A stretch of 64,000 nucleotides of DNA from Nitrospirota bacterium (GCA_016213945.1 JACQZF010000040.1:1-64000), one strand, 5' to 3'. Shown: positions 37,063 through 45,117, counted from the stretch's first letter. A program made the numbers and translations. The notes: a model not told the origin generated them from the sequence alone.

Positions 37063-39348
37063 CTAACTGCATTTCGTAAATCCGCAGTCTCTGCACACGG
37101 CGCAGCCGCCTTCGTGTTCTACGGCCCCGCCGCAGTCGGGACACGCGCCGCAGAGCATGATATTTTCTTTGCTCTCTTTTTGCTCTTTGTGATGCGAGCC
37201 GTTGCCGTTTTTCTTGGAGCCGCGTTCAGCGTATCTTTCGATGGCCTTTGATATGGCGTCGGAGCAGGATGATATTTTCCCGCCGTTGGCCCATGCCGGG
37301 CTATGGCAACTGATACCCTTAAGATTTTTGACAAGCTCTTCGGGTTCGATGTTGCTCCTGAGAGCGAGACTTACAAGCCTTCCGATCGCCTCTGCCTGGC
37401 TCGATGCACAGCCGCCTGCCTTACCCATCTGCGTGAAGAGTTCAAAGAGGTTTCCCTCCTCATCTTCATTGATGGTGACATACAGGTTTCCGCAGCCGGT
37501 CTTCATGAGCCTTGTTGTGCCCTTGATGACTTCGGGCCTTTTCTTTGGGGTTATTTTAAGCTCTGTATTTGACTCTCTGTGTTCTGTGTTCTGTTTTCTG
37601 TTTTCTGATGTGGTCTTCCCGGTTGAGAGCACCTGCTCTTCCCGTGAACCATCCCTGTAGACTGTGACGCCTTTACAGCCGAGGCCGTAGGCGAGGAAAT
37701 ATGCGTCTTCCACTTCTTTCGGGGTTGCGTTGTGCGAGAAGTTGACGGTCTTTGAGACCGCGTTATCAACGTGTTTTTGAAAGGCCGCCTGCATCCTGAT
37801 GTGGTCCAGCGGGGATATATCGTGCGCCGTGATAAAAAACTTTTTCACATCATCGGGGACCTCTGTTATCCCTTGAAGGCTTCCATTCTCGGCGATCATG
37901 TCAATAAGCTCCCTGCTCCAGAAGCCGCGCTCTTTTGCGATCTTTTCAAATATGGGATTGACCTCATAGAGCTTTGTGCCTTCAAGGACGTTACGCACAA
38001 ACGCTACAGCAAACAGCGGCTCGATGCCACTTGAACATCCCGCGATTATCGAGAGCGTCCCGGTTGGCGCGATGGTCGTTGTTGTGGCGTTCCTCAAAGG
38101 AGTTTTGTCCCTGTAAATGCTGACCTCAAAATTAGGGAAGGTCCCCCTTTCATCGGCCAAAAATGACGACTGTTTTTTGCTTTCGGTCTGGATGAATTTC
38201 ATCACCTCGGTCGCGAGCTTTGAGGCTTCTTCCGAATTGTAGGGAATGCCAAGCTGTATCAGCATGTCAGCCCAGCCCATTACGCCGAGACCTATTTTGC
38301 GGTTTGCCTTTGTTGATTCTTCGATCTTCTTCAGCGGATATCTGTTGATGACAATGACGTTATCAAGGAAATGCACGGAGCGGTGCACGGTCTCCCTCAG
38401 GGTGTCCCAGTCCACTCCAGCGGCGCGGGACGCGTCATGTCTTATGTGTTTTGCAAGATTGATCGAGCCGAGATTGCAGGACTCGTACGGAAGAAGGGGC
38501 TGCTCGCCGCAGGGGTTGGTGCTTTCGATCTGTCCGACCGAGGGGGTAGGATTATACTGGTTCATCCTGTCTATAAAAACAACGCCCGGCTCCCCGTTTT
38601 TCCACGCGTGCTGTACTATCAGGTTGAAAACCTCTCTCGCCTTGAGCCTGCGCACGGATTGTTTGGTGTGGGGATTTATCAAATCGTACTCTTCATCTTT
38701 TTCAAGGGCCTTCATGAAGGTGTCCGTTATGCCGACTGAGAGATTAAAATTGTTAAGCCTGGAATTGTTTTCTTTGGCGGAAACAAATTCAAGAATATCA
38801 GGATGGTCCACGCGGAGGATGCCCATGTTCGCGCCCCTTCTTGTGCCGCCCTGTTTTATGGCCTCGGTTGCTGAATCAAAGACCGTCATGAATGAAAGGG
38901 GGCCGGAAGAGATCCCCTTTGTCGAGCCTACAATGTCGCCCTTGGGTCTGAGATTGGAGAATGAAAAGCCTGTGCCGCCGCCTGACTTGTGGATCAATGC
39001 CGCGTTTTTTACAGCCTCAAAAATGGATTCCATAGAGTCTTCAACCGGAAGCACAAAACATGCGGACAACTGTCCAAGCCGTCTTCCCGCGTTCATGAGA
39101 GTGGGGCTGTTTGGGAGGAATTTTGATGCCGTCATCAGACTATAAAATTCATTTTCTATATTTTTGACTTCGGCCTCGGATTTCGCGTAGTTCAGCTCTA
39201 CCGAGGCAACGGTCTTTGCGACCCTCCTGAACATGTCCTCGGGGGCTTCAACGGTCTGCCCTTCCTCGTCTTTCCTCAGATATCTCTTTTCCAGGACCTT
39301 TAATGCGCTCGGTGTTAACTCAAGATGTGTAGTAGCCAGTTCCGCCAT
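37063..39348 (-). CDS. nrdJ: Adenosylcobalamin-dependent (class II) ribonucleotide reductase
   Basis: The 761-residue enzyme reduces ribonucleotides to deoxyribonucleotides with a B12-derived radical, independent of oxygen. The catalytic core shows LPNSPTLMNAG, LSACFVLPVEDS, GGGTGFSFSNLRP, NPCGEQPLLPYESCNLGS and APTGTLSIIAG. Near the C-terminus KRPEVIKGTT and CGNLYVTINEDE introduce the regulatory/zinc part, ending with a four-cysteine ribbon (CGACPDCGG...CAVCRDCG). Between core and tail, codons for TTSENRKQNTEHRESNTEL are low-complexity and look like an in-frame insertion of an intergenic repeat. An NrdR-like palindrome lies about 105 bp upstream. Confidence 0.96.
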   Translation of the reverse strand: MAELATTHLELTPSALKVLEKRYLRKDEEGQTVEAPEDMFRRVAKTVASVELNYAKSEAEVKNIENEFYSLMTASKFLPNSPTLMNAGRRLGQLSACFVLPVEDSMESIFEAVKNAALIHKSGGGTGFSFSNLRPKGDIVGSTKGISSGPLSFMTVFDSATEAIKQGGTRRGANMGILRVDHPDILEFVSAKENNSRLNNFNLSVGITDTFMKALEKDEEYDLINPHTKQSVRRLKAREVFNLIVQHAWKNGEPGVVFIDRMNQYNPTPSVGQIESTNPCGEQPLLPYESCNLGSINLAKHIRHDASRAAGVDWDTLRETVHRSVHFLDNVIVINRYPLKKIEESTKANRKIGLGVMGWADMLIQLGIPYNSEEASKLATEVMKFIQTESKKQSSFLADERGTFPNFEVSIYRDKTPLRNATTTTIAPTGTLSIIAGCSSGIEPLFAVAFVRNVLEGTKLYEVNPIFEKIAKERGFWSRELIDMIAENGSLQGITEVPDDVKKFFITAHDISPLDHIRMQAAFQKHVDNAVSKTVNFSHNATPKEVEDAYFLAYGLGCKGVTVYRDGSREEQVLSTGKTTSENRKQNTEHRESNTELKITPKKRPEVIKGTTRLMKTGCGNLYVTINEDEEGNLFELFTQMGKAGGCASSQAEAIGRLVSLALRSNIEPEELVKNLKGISCHSPAWANGGKISSCSDAISKAIERYAERGSKKNGNGSHHKEQKESKENIMLCGACPDCGGAVEHEGGCAVCRDCGFTKCS
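37566..37612. repeat. Low-complexity repeat inside nrdJ
   Basis: TCTCTGTGTTCTGTGTTC and TGTTTTCTGTTTTCTGA are repeated units of T-T-C-T-G-T type, of the same style as the ribH-nusB spacer. They keep the nrdJ frame open. Confidence 0.55.
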
Positions 39349-39452
39349 AATTCCTCCGTTTTTGTTTAAAAGGCCATATATTTAATAACGATTTTTCAAA
39401 AACTATCCAGCTTAATTTTACCCTCTATTTAGAGGTGCACTGCAATTAAACC

Positions 39453-39464
39453 ACAATATATTGT
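39453..39464. promoter_or_regulatory. NrdR-box-like palindrome upstream of nrdJ
   Basis: ACAATATATTGT is a perfect 12 bp palindrome and resembles the centre of NrdR boxes, which control ribonucleotide reductase genes. Only one clear copy is seen, whereas NrdR usually uses two. Confidence 0.45.
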
Positions 39465-39554
39465 ATAAGTCAAGCGGAAAATGAATATTTTAAAACTCTT
39501 TGATTTTAATGAGGTTTTGCTGTGCAAAGCAGGTTGATGAAATGTGGATTAAAA

Positions 39555-40526
39555 TTAAAAATACTGAACAATATATTTGGCCGCCAAAAACAAAATCGCA
39601 AGACCCAGTGTCATCTTTATAAATTTCTGAGGCACAAACTTCTGGAACCTCGCGCCCAGGTACACGCCTGCAAAACCGCCCGCGCCGAAGAGAGAGCCCA
39701 GCAGCCAGTCAGGCGACGTGGCAAGCCCTTCTCTTACAGGCATGATGCTGTAAAAGGTCACTCCAGCAATGGACGTTAAAAAGGTCCCCATCAGCGCGGC
39801 CCCGGCGACTGTGTAAACAGGCAGGTGAAAAACCGCCACGCAAAACGGCGCAATGATCGCCCCGCCGCCGATCCCGTAAGTGCCGCCGATAACGCCCACA
39901 AAAAATGCAAGGACAAACATTGCCGGCGTGCTGAATGAAAACCTCTCTCCCCAGAATTCATATTCCACTTTTAAAAGCGAGAAAGAGATGGTCCTTACAA
40001 CCGCATCCTTCGGCAGTCCTGATGCGAGACGCGCGTTCTGCTGCTTTTTGATTTCTTCCGCCCGCTGTTTAAATTTATCTTCCAGCGCCGTGCTCCTGCT
40101 TTTCCCTGCCGCGGCCTTGCCGGTTACTTCATGAAAAAGACGGCTCCCGATATACAGCAAAACACACCCGACAAAGAGCTTGAACGTCCGTGGATCAGGC
40201 AGATAAAGGACCCGGAGATAATAACCTATAAACACACCCGGCAAGGTCCCAACGATAACAATCCAGGTCAGGGGCCATGCCATGCGGCCTTCTTTTAAAT
40301 AGCGGTATACTCCGCTTGGTATGGCGACAATGTTGAAGACAAAGTTGGTTGCGCTCACCGAAGGGGTTGTATATTTAAGAACACTCATCTGAAAAGGCAA
40401 AAGCAGAAACGCGCCCGACACGCCTCCCATTGATGTGAAAAAAGACACAACAAGCGCAACGAGCGGCGGGATGAATATTGAGGTCTTGACCCCTGATACA
40501 GGAAAAACTATCTGAAAGATATCCAT
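39555..40526 (-). CDS. TauE/SafE-family membrane permease
   Basis: The 323-residue protein has about eight membrane helices in two halves. Each half contains a family-like glycine-rich segment: FFTSMGGVSGAFLLLP at the start and GVIGGTYGIGGGAIIAPF in the second half. A charged loop of about 60 residues lies between them (KFKQRAEEIKKQQN). Members export sulfite, sulfoacetate or other small anions, or take up organic anions; the substrate here is unknown. It is not clearly in an operon: nrdJ lies about 200 bp downstream and a diverged family A repeat lies upstream. Confidence 0.88.
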   Translation of the reverse strand: MDIFQIVFPVSGVKTSIFIPPLVALVVSFFTSMGGVSGAFLLLPFQMSVLKYTTPSVSATNFVFNIVAIPSGVYRYLKEGRMAWPLTWIVIVGTLPGVFIGYYLRVLYLPDPRTFKLFVGCVLLYIGSRLFHEVTGKAAAGKSRSTALEDKFKQRAEEIKKQQNARLASGLPKDAVVRTISFSLLKVEYEFWGERFSFSTPAMFVLAFFVGVIGGTYGIGGGAIIAPFCVAVFHLPVYTVAGAALMGTFLTSIAGVTFYSIMPVREGLATSPDWLLGSLFGAGGFAGVYLGARFQKFVPQKFIKMTLGLAILFLAAKYIVQYF

Positions 40527-40558
40527 AGTTCTTTTATGAAAAACTAAAACAAGATTGC

Positions 40559-40662
40559 TGTCATTCCCCCGTGCCTAAAGCACCTACTGTTGGCAGTCAG
40601 TAAGCGGGAATCCAGGCAGTTAAAAAAACTGGATGCCCGATAAAAAACTTCGGGCATGACGG
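40559..40662. repeat. Diverged repeat family A copy (TGTCATTCC...GGGCATGACGG)
   Basis: It begins like family A and ends GGGCATGACGG, but the centre differs (CAGTTAAAAAAACTG hairpin and GCCCGATAAAAAACTTCGGGC hairpin). It is probably a related or composite element. Confidence 0.45.
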
Positions 40663-40706
40663 TCAATTTATATCTTTTTATTTGTGATGACATTGAATAT
40701 CTCACC

Positions 40707-41177
40707 TCAGTATCTCAGCGTCGCCTTAATCCGTTTTGGATTGAGAAGCAGATCGAGCCCTGAATTTATGCTTGTAACGTGCACGTCACCTGCCATCAGT
40801 ATGTCAACCGCACAGCCTTCTCCTTCGGTGACTGCCACCCCGATCCTTGCGACCCGCAGCATTTTCCTGTCGTTGTTGCCGTTACCGAACGCGATAACAG
40901 AAGATGAGCCGAGCTTTTCCACATATTCTTCTTTCTGGAGATCGTGGTACTCTCCTTCAAGTATGTGCACCTTACAGGGGAGTCCCTTTAACTCCGACAA
41001 CGCCGTGCCAAACGTATCGGATGTCAGTACATGTATTTCCAGGAATTCTGATATCTTTAGGAAACGCTCTTTGACTCCGGGAATAAGTGCCCCGTTGAAC
41101 GATAAAGTCCCGGTGAAATCCGTGACAAGATGCTGGAGCCTGACAGCGCCGAAATTAGGTATGTCAATTTCAAGCAT
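40707..41177 (-). CDS. Soluble P-type-ATPase-like HAD phosphatase
   Basis: The 156-residue protein is a stand-alone HAD domain. Its nucleophile motif is DFTGTL, as in the P-type ATPase phosphorylation motif DKTGT and unlike the DxDGT of most HAD phosphatases. The C-terminal GNGNNDRKMLRVARIGVAV matches the GDGxNDxxxLxxAxxGIAM hinge motif of those pumps. It has no membrane segment, so it corresponds to the free P domain known as the soluble P-type ATPase family. Substrate unknown. ATG at 41177, after GGGGGA, is preferred over GTG at 41189. Confidence 0.82.
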   Translation of the reverse strand: MLEIDIPNFGAVRLQHLVTDFTGTLSFNGALIPGVKERFLKISEFLEIHVLTSDTFGTALSELKGLPCKVHILEGEYHDLQKEEYVEKLGSSSVIAFGNGNNDRKMLRVARIGVAVTEGEGCAVDILMAGDVHVTSINSGLDLLLNPKRIKATLRY

Positions 41178-41281
41178 AATTTCCCCCACTGAAAAATTTT
41201 GAATAAATAATATCAGGAAGCAGCGTGAATATGCAAAACAGATTAAGCCGGAGAGATAAATATCCGTTATAATAATCAGGA

Positions 41282-42547
41282 ATGAAAAAAACTTTTGTCC
41301 TTGACACGAACGTATTAATCCACGACCCGGAAGCCATCCTTCAATTTGCAGACAATGATATCATATTGCCGATTACTGTCATCGAGGAATTAGATAAATT
41401 AAAGAGAGGCAACGGCGAAATCCCGTACTCCGCGCGGCAGGCGTTGAGGCTGATAGATTCTTTCAGGGAGCAGGGCAATTTATCAGCCGGGGTCAAAACG
41501 CCAAGCGGCGGCTCGCTTCGTGTAATGATCGAAGAGAGCATGCACCTGTCCAGGTCTTCAAACGACAACAGGATTATTTCCGCAGCCGTCTCTCTTGCAA
41601 ACGTCGATAACGCGCCCCATCCGGTAATACTCGTATCAAAAGACACGTCTGTCAGGATCAAGGCGGACGCGCTCGGACTTGTCACGCAGGATTATCTTAA
41701 AGACAAAACCACAGTGTTCCAGAGATACGGGAGTATTATCGATGGAGAGGAAGTTACAAACGGCATCAAATCAGTACGGTATTTGAAATCCGGGGACAAG
41801 ATATTCAGGGTCTACGGCGAAAACAAAATGGAACCTGTCAGGAGACAGCGCTCTGTCATGAACATCTCCCCGAAAAATATAGAGCAGGAATGCGCAATCG
41901 ACGCCCTCCTGTCGCCCCAGATAAGCGTGATAGCCCTTACCGGAAGGGCGGGTACCGGTAAGACGCTGCTTGCTATCGCCGCCGGTTTATATTTCTGCAC
42001 AAAACCTGTACACAAAGGCGCGCCGGAGTATTCAAGGAGATACGAGCAGGTCATGGTCGCAAGGCCAATCGTCCCGCTTGGCAATGACCTGGGTTTTCTG
42101 CCCGGAGACGTGACAGAAAAACTCCACCCGTGGATGCAGCCGATATACGACAATCTGGACTTCATTGTCGGCACGCCAAACGAGCACGGCGATGACAAAG
42201 AAAGCGATTACCGGAGCGCGGACTACCTGATTGAATCCGGGATCGTCCACATCGAACCCCTTACCTACATCAGGGGCAGAAGCCTGCCGAGGCGTTTCCT
42301 CATTATTGACGAGGCGCAGAACCTGAGGCCCCTTGACGTCAAGACCATTATAACAAGATGCGGGGAGGGGACAAAGGTTGTTTTTACCGGCGATCTGGAG
42401 CAGATCGATTCCCCCTTTCTTGACGCCGCGTCTAACGGCCTGGCCCACTTGATAAATAAATTTATCCAGGAAGAAAATTTCTGCTATCTGAACCTAAAGC
42501 AAAGCGCGCGCTCTGTCCTCGCAGAACGCGCGGCAGAGTTGTTGTGA
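41282..42547 (+). CDS. PIN-PhoH fusion protein (PhoH2/YlaK type)
   Basis: The N-terminal ~150 residues form a PIN RNase domain with acidic residues in FVLDTNVLIHD, EELDKLK and the later SNDNRI. The C-terminal part is a PhoH ATPase with Walker A GRAGTGKT near 222 and Walker B FLIIDEAQNL. PhoH2 proteins act as ATP-driven RNA helicases/RNases and in some bacteria behave as toxins; here no antitoxin gene is evident. The 421-residue length is normal for the fusion. A sigma-54-type promoter region follows directly after its stop. Confidence 0.93.
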   Translation: MKKTFVLDTNVLIHDPEAILQFADNDIILPITVIEELDKLKRGNGEIPYSARQALRLIDSFREQGNLSAGVKTPSGGSLRVMIEESMHLSRSSNDNRIISAAVSLANVDNAPHPVILVSKDTSVRIKADALGLVTQDYLKDKTTVFQRYGSIIDGEEVTNGIKSVRYLKSGDKIFRVYGENKMEPVRRQRSVMNISPKNIEQECAIDALLSPQISVIALTGRAGTGKTLLAIAAGLYFCTKPVHKGAPEYSRRYEQVMVARPIVPLGNDLGFLPGDVTEKLHPWMQPIYDNLDFIVGTPNEHGDDKESDYRSADYLIESGIVHIEPLTYIRGRSLPRRFLIIDEAQNLRPLDVKTIITRCGEGTKVVFTGDLEQIDSPFLDAASNGLAHLINKFIQEENFCYLNLKQSARSVLAERAAELL

Positions 42548-42575
42548 GCGCCTTCAATTCCTTTCAGTGGATATA

Positions 42576-42595
42576 GTTCAAAATGAACCGTCCAA
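42576..42595. promoter_or_regulatory. Enhancer-like operator GTTCAAAATGAACCGTCCAA
   Basis: GTTCA-AAA-TGAAC is a perfect inverted repeat (42576-42588) and continues CCGTCCAA, the same as the site at 15533 except for one base (A for G). It lies 92 bp upstream of the -24 element. Confidence 0.7.
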
Positions 42596-42666
42596 AATAA
42601 GCAAGTTATAGCCCTGTTAAAAACCTCAGATTTCTCAATTCCGTAAATCCACCTATTTTTAAAAAG

Positions 42667-42681
42667 TGGCATCTCACTTGC
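42667..42681 (+). promoter_or_regulatory. Second sigma-54 (-24/-12) promoter
   Basis: TGGCATCTCACTTGC has GG-N10-GC spacing and shares the flanking AAGTGGCAT with the promoter at 15614. The predicted start of transcription is near 42693. Confidence 0.75.
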
Positions 42682-42692
42682 GAATAGGACAG

Positions 42693-42879
42693 GCAGGGAA
42701 AATCTTCAGGCTTGCTATGCGTCGATTTTCACTCCCGTATTAAACGGGCTATAGCAGATAAAAAGGAGGTGGCAGGCGCAAAAACTGACCTCGGATGTCA
42801 ATAGTGGACACCAAACCTTTTAGGCCGCTACTACTGAAACACTTGCAAGGGTCGCCCGAAAGGGCGGCCCGCCTTTTTT
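42693..42879 (+). ncRNA. Candidate structured small RNA under sigma-54 control
   Basis: No coding frame with a credible start fits between the sigma-54 promoter and the intrinsic terminator at 42849-42879. The predicted ~187-nt transcript contains a two-part hairpin (GCTAT...CCCGT-ATTAA-ACGGG...ATAGC, 42714-42756). Next is an exposed Shine-Dalgarno-like AAAAGGAGGT (42761-42770) that can pair through GAGGT with ACCTC about 17 bases later, then the hairpin TGTC-AATAGTG-GACA near 42796. It does not match any riboswitch I can recall. The ends are predicted from promoter and terminator. Part of it (CTGACCTCGGATGTCAATAG) could be an insertion sequence end instead. Confidence 0.55.
42849..42879 (+). 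terminator. Intrinsic terminator of the candidate small RNA
   Basis: GGGTCGCCC-GAAA-GGGCGGCCC is a 9 bp stem with one G-U pair, closed by a GAAA tetraloop and followed by GCCTTTTTT. Confidence 0.88.
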
Positions 42880-42942
42880 AGAATTTTGCTACAAAAAAAG
42901 AAGAGCGGGAGAAAGACAGAGTAAATTTGCTATCATTAAACA

Positions 42943-43485
42943 ATGAGTCACATTTGTCCTTCATGGCTGTCATTTGTTCTCTATAATCCTGTAAGAAAAT
43001 ATTTTACCGACAGAGAAAAGATTCTTGATGAATCGGGGATCGAAGCGGGTTCGGTGGTGCTTGAGATCGGGCCGGGTAACGGTTTTCTGACAGAGGCAAT
43101 TGCTGGACGCGCCCAACGAGTCGTCTCTGTTGAATTACAGCCCGGCATGGTGAGAAAGCTGAATAAGAGGGTAATGAGTTTTGGCGGCAAGGTTGAGCTT
43201 GTTACTGCCGATATAGCTTTACACCGCGCTGGAGATTCATTTGCGGATGTGTGCCTTCTGTATTACTGTTTCCACGAAATAAAAAACCAGGATGCCGCTG
43301 TAATAAATATCAGCAGGGCTGTTAAATCCGGCGGAGTCCTTGCTATCTTTGAACCGGTTGTCGAGGTGAATAAAGTAAAGATGGAAAGGACTGTCGGGAT
43401 GTTCGAGAGTGCCGGTTTCAAGAGGGAATCGGAGCACAAAACGTTATTCACCAGGTTTGCAAGATTGAAGAAGCTGCCGGTTTAA
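42943..43485 (+). CDS. Class I SAM-dependent methyltransferase
   Basis: The 180-residue protein has the SAM-binding motif I VVLEIGPGNGFLTEAI, motif II acidic residue in VVSVELQPGM and motif III-like VCLLYYCFHEIKNQD. It resembles small UbiE/rRNA-type methyltransferases but has no further domain to fix the substrate. It starts 63 bp after the small RNA terminator. The PilZ gene follows after 42 bp on the same strand. Confidence 0.85.
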   Translation: MSHICPSWLSFVLYNPVRKYFTDREKILDESGIEAGSVVLEIGPGNGFLTEAIAGRAQRVVSVELQPGMVRKLNKRVMSFGGKVELVTADIALHRAGDSFADVCLLYYCFHEIKNQDAAVINISRAVKSGGVLAIFEPVVEVNKVKMERTVGMFESAGFKRESEHKTLFTRFARLKKLPV

Positions 43486-43527
43486 TTCCGCCTAAAGATT
43501 TCATGTCTTCCTGCCGTATATATTAAT

Positions 43528-44079
43528 ATGCAAGAAGAAAAGCCGGAAAAAAAACCTTCACTTAATGGGGATATTATTGATTTAACAATGGAAAAGCTCC
43601 ATTCGCAGGACATATCTCCGCGTGAGGAAGAATCAAAGGAACAGGAAGAGGTTGATAATACAGGTGATGATGACCTCGCGGACAGAAGAAAATTCCCGCG
43701 CGCTGTCTTTACTTATCCGGTCGAATTCAAGCTGTTTTCCCAAAGCGCCGAACACGTGTCGTACACAGGTTATTTAAAAGATATTTCCTTAAGCGGCGCA
43801 TGCCTGCAGTTTGAAGATAAATACGGAAGGCTCAGTCTGAAAGAGCTTAATAAAGCAAAAATCAAGATCTCTTTCAGCATTCCTCACGGAGGCAAGGCAA
43901 GTATTTTGGCCCTGATCCGCTGGATAAGGAAAATTGATCCGCGTACCTTTTCCATCAAGATGGGGATCGAGTTCCAGGACGTTGAGAATTGGCAGATGGA
44001 GTCTATCGAGAAGTTAATCGGAATGAGAAACAAGGACCACAACATGATGTGGAATCTCTGGGAGCAGTACGAAAAATAA
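43528..44079 (+). CDS. PilZ-domain protein
   Basis: An acidic, probably disordered N-terminus of about 55 residues is followed by a PilZ domain with the cyclic-di-GMP-binding motifs RRKFPR and DISLSGA (RxxxR and (D/N)xSxxG). The C-terminal WQMESIEKLIGMRNKD tail is helical. The protein should bind c-di-GMP and affect motility, pili or surface behaviour. It ends 14 bp before a MinD/FlhG-like ATPase gene, an arrangement that suggests a role in polar placement of a surface machine; this is inference. Confidence 0.88.
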   Translation: MQEEKPEKKPSLNGDIIDLTMEKLHSQDISPREEESKEQEEVDNTGDDDLADRRKFPRAVFTYPVEFKLFSQSAEHVSYTGYLKDISLSGACLQFEDKYGRLSLKELNKAKIKISFSIPHGGKASILALIRWIRKIDPRTFSIKMGIEFQDVENWQMESIEKLIGMRNKDHNMMWNLWEQYEK

Positions 44080-44093
44080 TCGGGGGATATTAT

Positions 44094-45047
44094 ATGGATG
44101 AAATAAAAAATAAATTTTGGGCCGTAGGCGGAGGCAAGGGAGGAGTTGGAAAGAGCATCGTCAGCCTGCTGCTTGGGACCTCACTGGCAAGGCTGGGCAA
44201 CAAGGTCATGCTTGTAGATGCAGACCTCGGCGGCAGTAATCTGCACACCCTCGTCGGCATACGGTATCCAAAACACACGTTAGCGGATTTCATCAATAAG
44301 AGAGTGGAGACGATTGATGAAGTGGTAATGGAAACGCCTGTGGAAAACCTGAAAATAATCTGTGGCGCTGACGATATACTGGGAATGGCCAATCCTAAAT
44401 ATACGCAGAAGACAAGGCTCTTCAATCACTTAAAGAGGCTCGATGCGGACCTGATCCTGCTGGACCTCGGCGCAGGTACGTCTTTTACGACAGTGGATTT
44501 TTTCCTTTACGCCCCGAACAAAATAGTTGTGCTTACCCCCCAGATAACTTCAATACAAAATGCATATGGCTTTATTAAGGCAAGCCTTTACCGTCAATTG
44601 AACGAGACCTTCGGCAAAGACGAGAATGCTGCGGAGCTCATTAAACGTGCGGGCAATTCAGTTCAGGGCGAGGCAATTGACTCCATATCCAAGCTCTACG
44701 ATTCATTTAATGCGCTGGGAGAAGAGTACCAGCAGAAAATGCTCCAGTGTATTGACAACATAAAAATAAAATTAATTGTAAACATGGTAAAGGATGCAAA
44801 AGAAAGAAATGTCGGCAATATCGTCAAGTCGGTCGCAAAAAATTATCTCGCTCTTAATCTGGAAGATCTCGGAGTTGTGCAATACGACAACGTACTGGGC
44901 TCATCAATAAACAATATGGCGGAATTTCTGACAAAGAGGCGCGACAGTCTTGCAAGCGTTAATTTTTATGAAATGGCCAGCAATATTATAAAGAATTATT
45001 TGAAACCAGCTACCGCTTGTCCCCCCGTGTCTTCAGTCAACAGGTAA
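44094..45047 (+). CDS. MinD/FlhG-like P-loop ATPase
   Basis: The deviant Walker A GGGKGGVGKS near the start, switch motif VDADLGGSNLH and later LLDLGAGTSF identify the MinD/ParA family; the arrangement of the C-terminal half is closest to FlhG/FleN-type or MinD-like 'MotR' proteins. ATG at 44094 gives 317 residues and follows a GGGGGAT ribosome site; the upstream frame is out of the PilZ gene and is rejected. No flagellar gene lies in the window, so pilus or other polar structures are equally possible. A strong terminator follows. Confidence 0.9.
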   Translation: MDEIKNKFWAVGGGKGGVGKSIVSLLLGTSLARLGNKVMLVDADLGGSNLHTLVGIRYPKHTLADFINKRVETIDEVVMETPVENLKIICGADDILGMANPKYTQKTRLFNHLKRLDADLILLDLGAGTSFTTVDFFLYAPNKIVVLTPQITSIQNAYGFIKASLYRQLNETFGKDENAAELIKRAGNSVQGEAIDSISKLYDSFNALGEEYQQKMLQCIDNIKIKLIVNMVKDAKERNVGNIVKSVAKNYLALNLEDLGVVQYDNVLGSSINNMAEFLTKRRDSLASVNFYEMASNIIKNYLKPATACPPVSSVNR

Positions 45048-45080
45048 AGAACCTGAGAAAATAAATCTCGTTCTTATCAT

Positions 45081-45117
45081 GTAGAGACGCCCCGCCGGGG
45101 CGTCTCTACATTTTTTT
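45081..45117. terminator. Strong palindromic terminator; also repeat family C, copy 3
   Basis: GTAGAGACGCCCC and GGGGCGTCTCTAC pair around a CG(C) centre with a 13 bp stem, followed by A and TTTTTTT. It ends the PilZ/MinD unit. The GTAG...CTAC ends match the other family C elements. Confidence 0.85.

Noticed and set aside
38246-39145. Long antisense frame of 299 codons opposite nrdJ
   Set aside because: It is fully inside a conserved enzyme gene and its translation has no domain features; it is a by-product of codon usage.
39349-39554. Cobalamin riboswitch before nrdJ
   Set aside because: I found no B12-box-like sequence (GCCACTG...) in the leader; only an AT-rich stretch and the palindrome.
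42795-42881. A 28-codon frame (MSIVDTKPFRP...) inside the candidate small RNA
   Set aside because: It runs through the terminator hairpin, its stop is in the T-tract, and the only ribosome-site-like sequence is about 25 bases upstream, too far.
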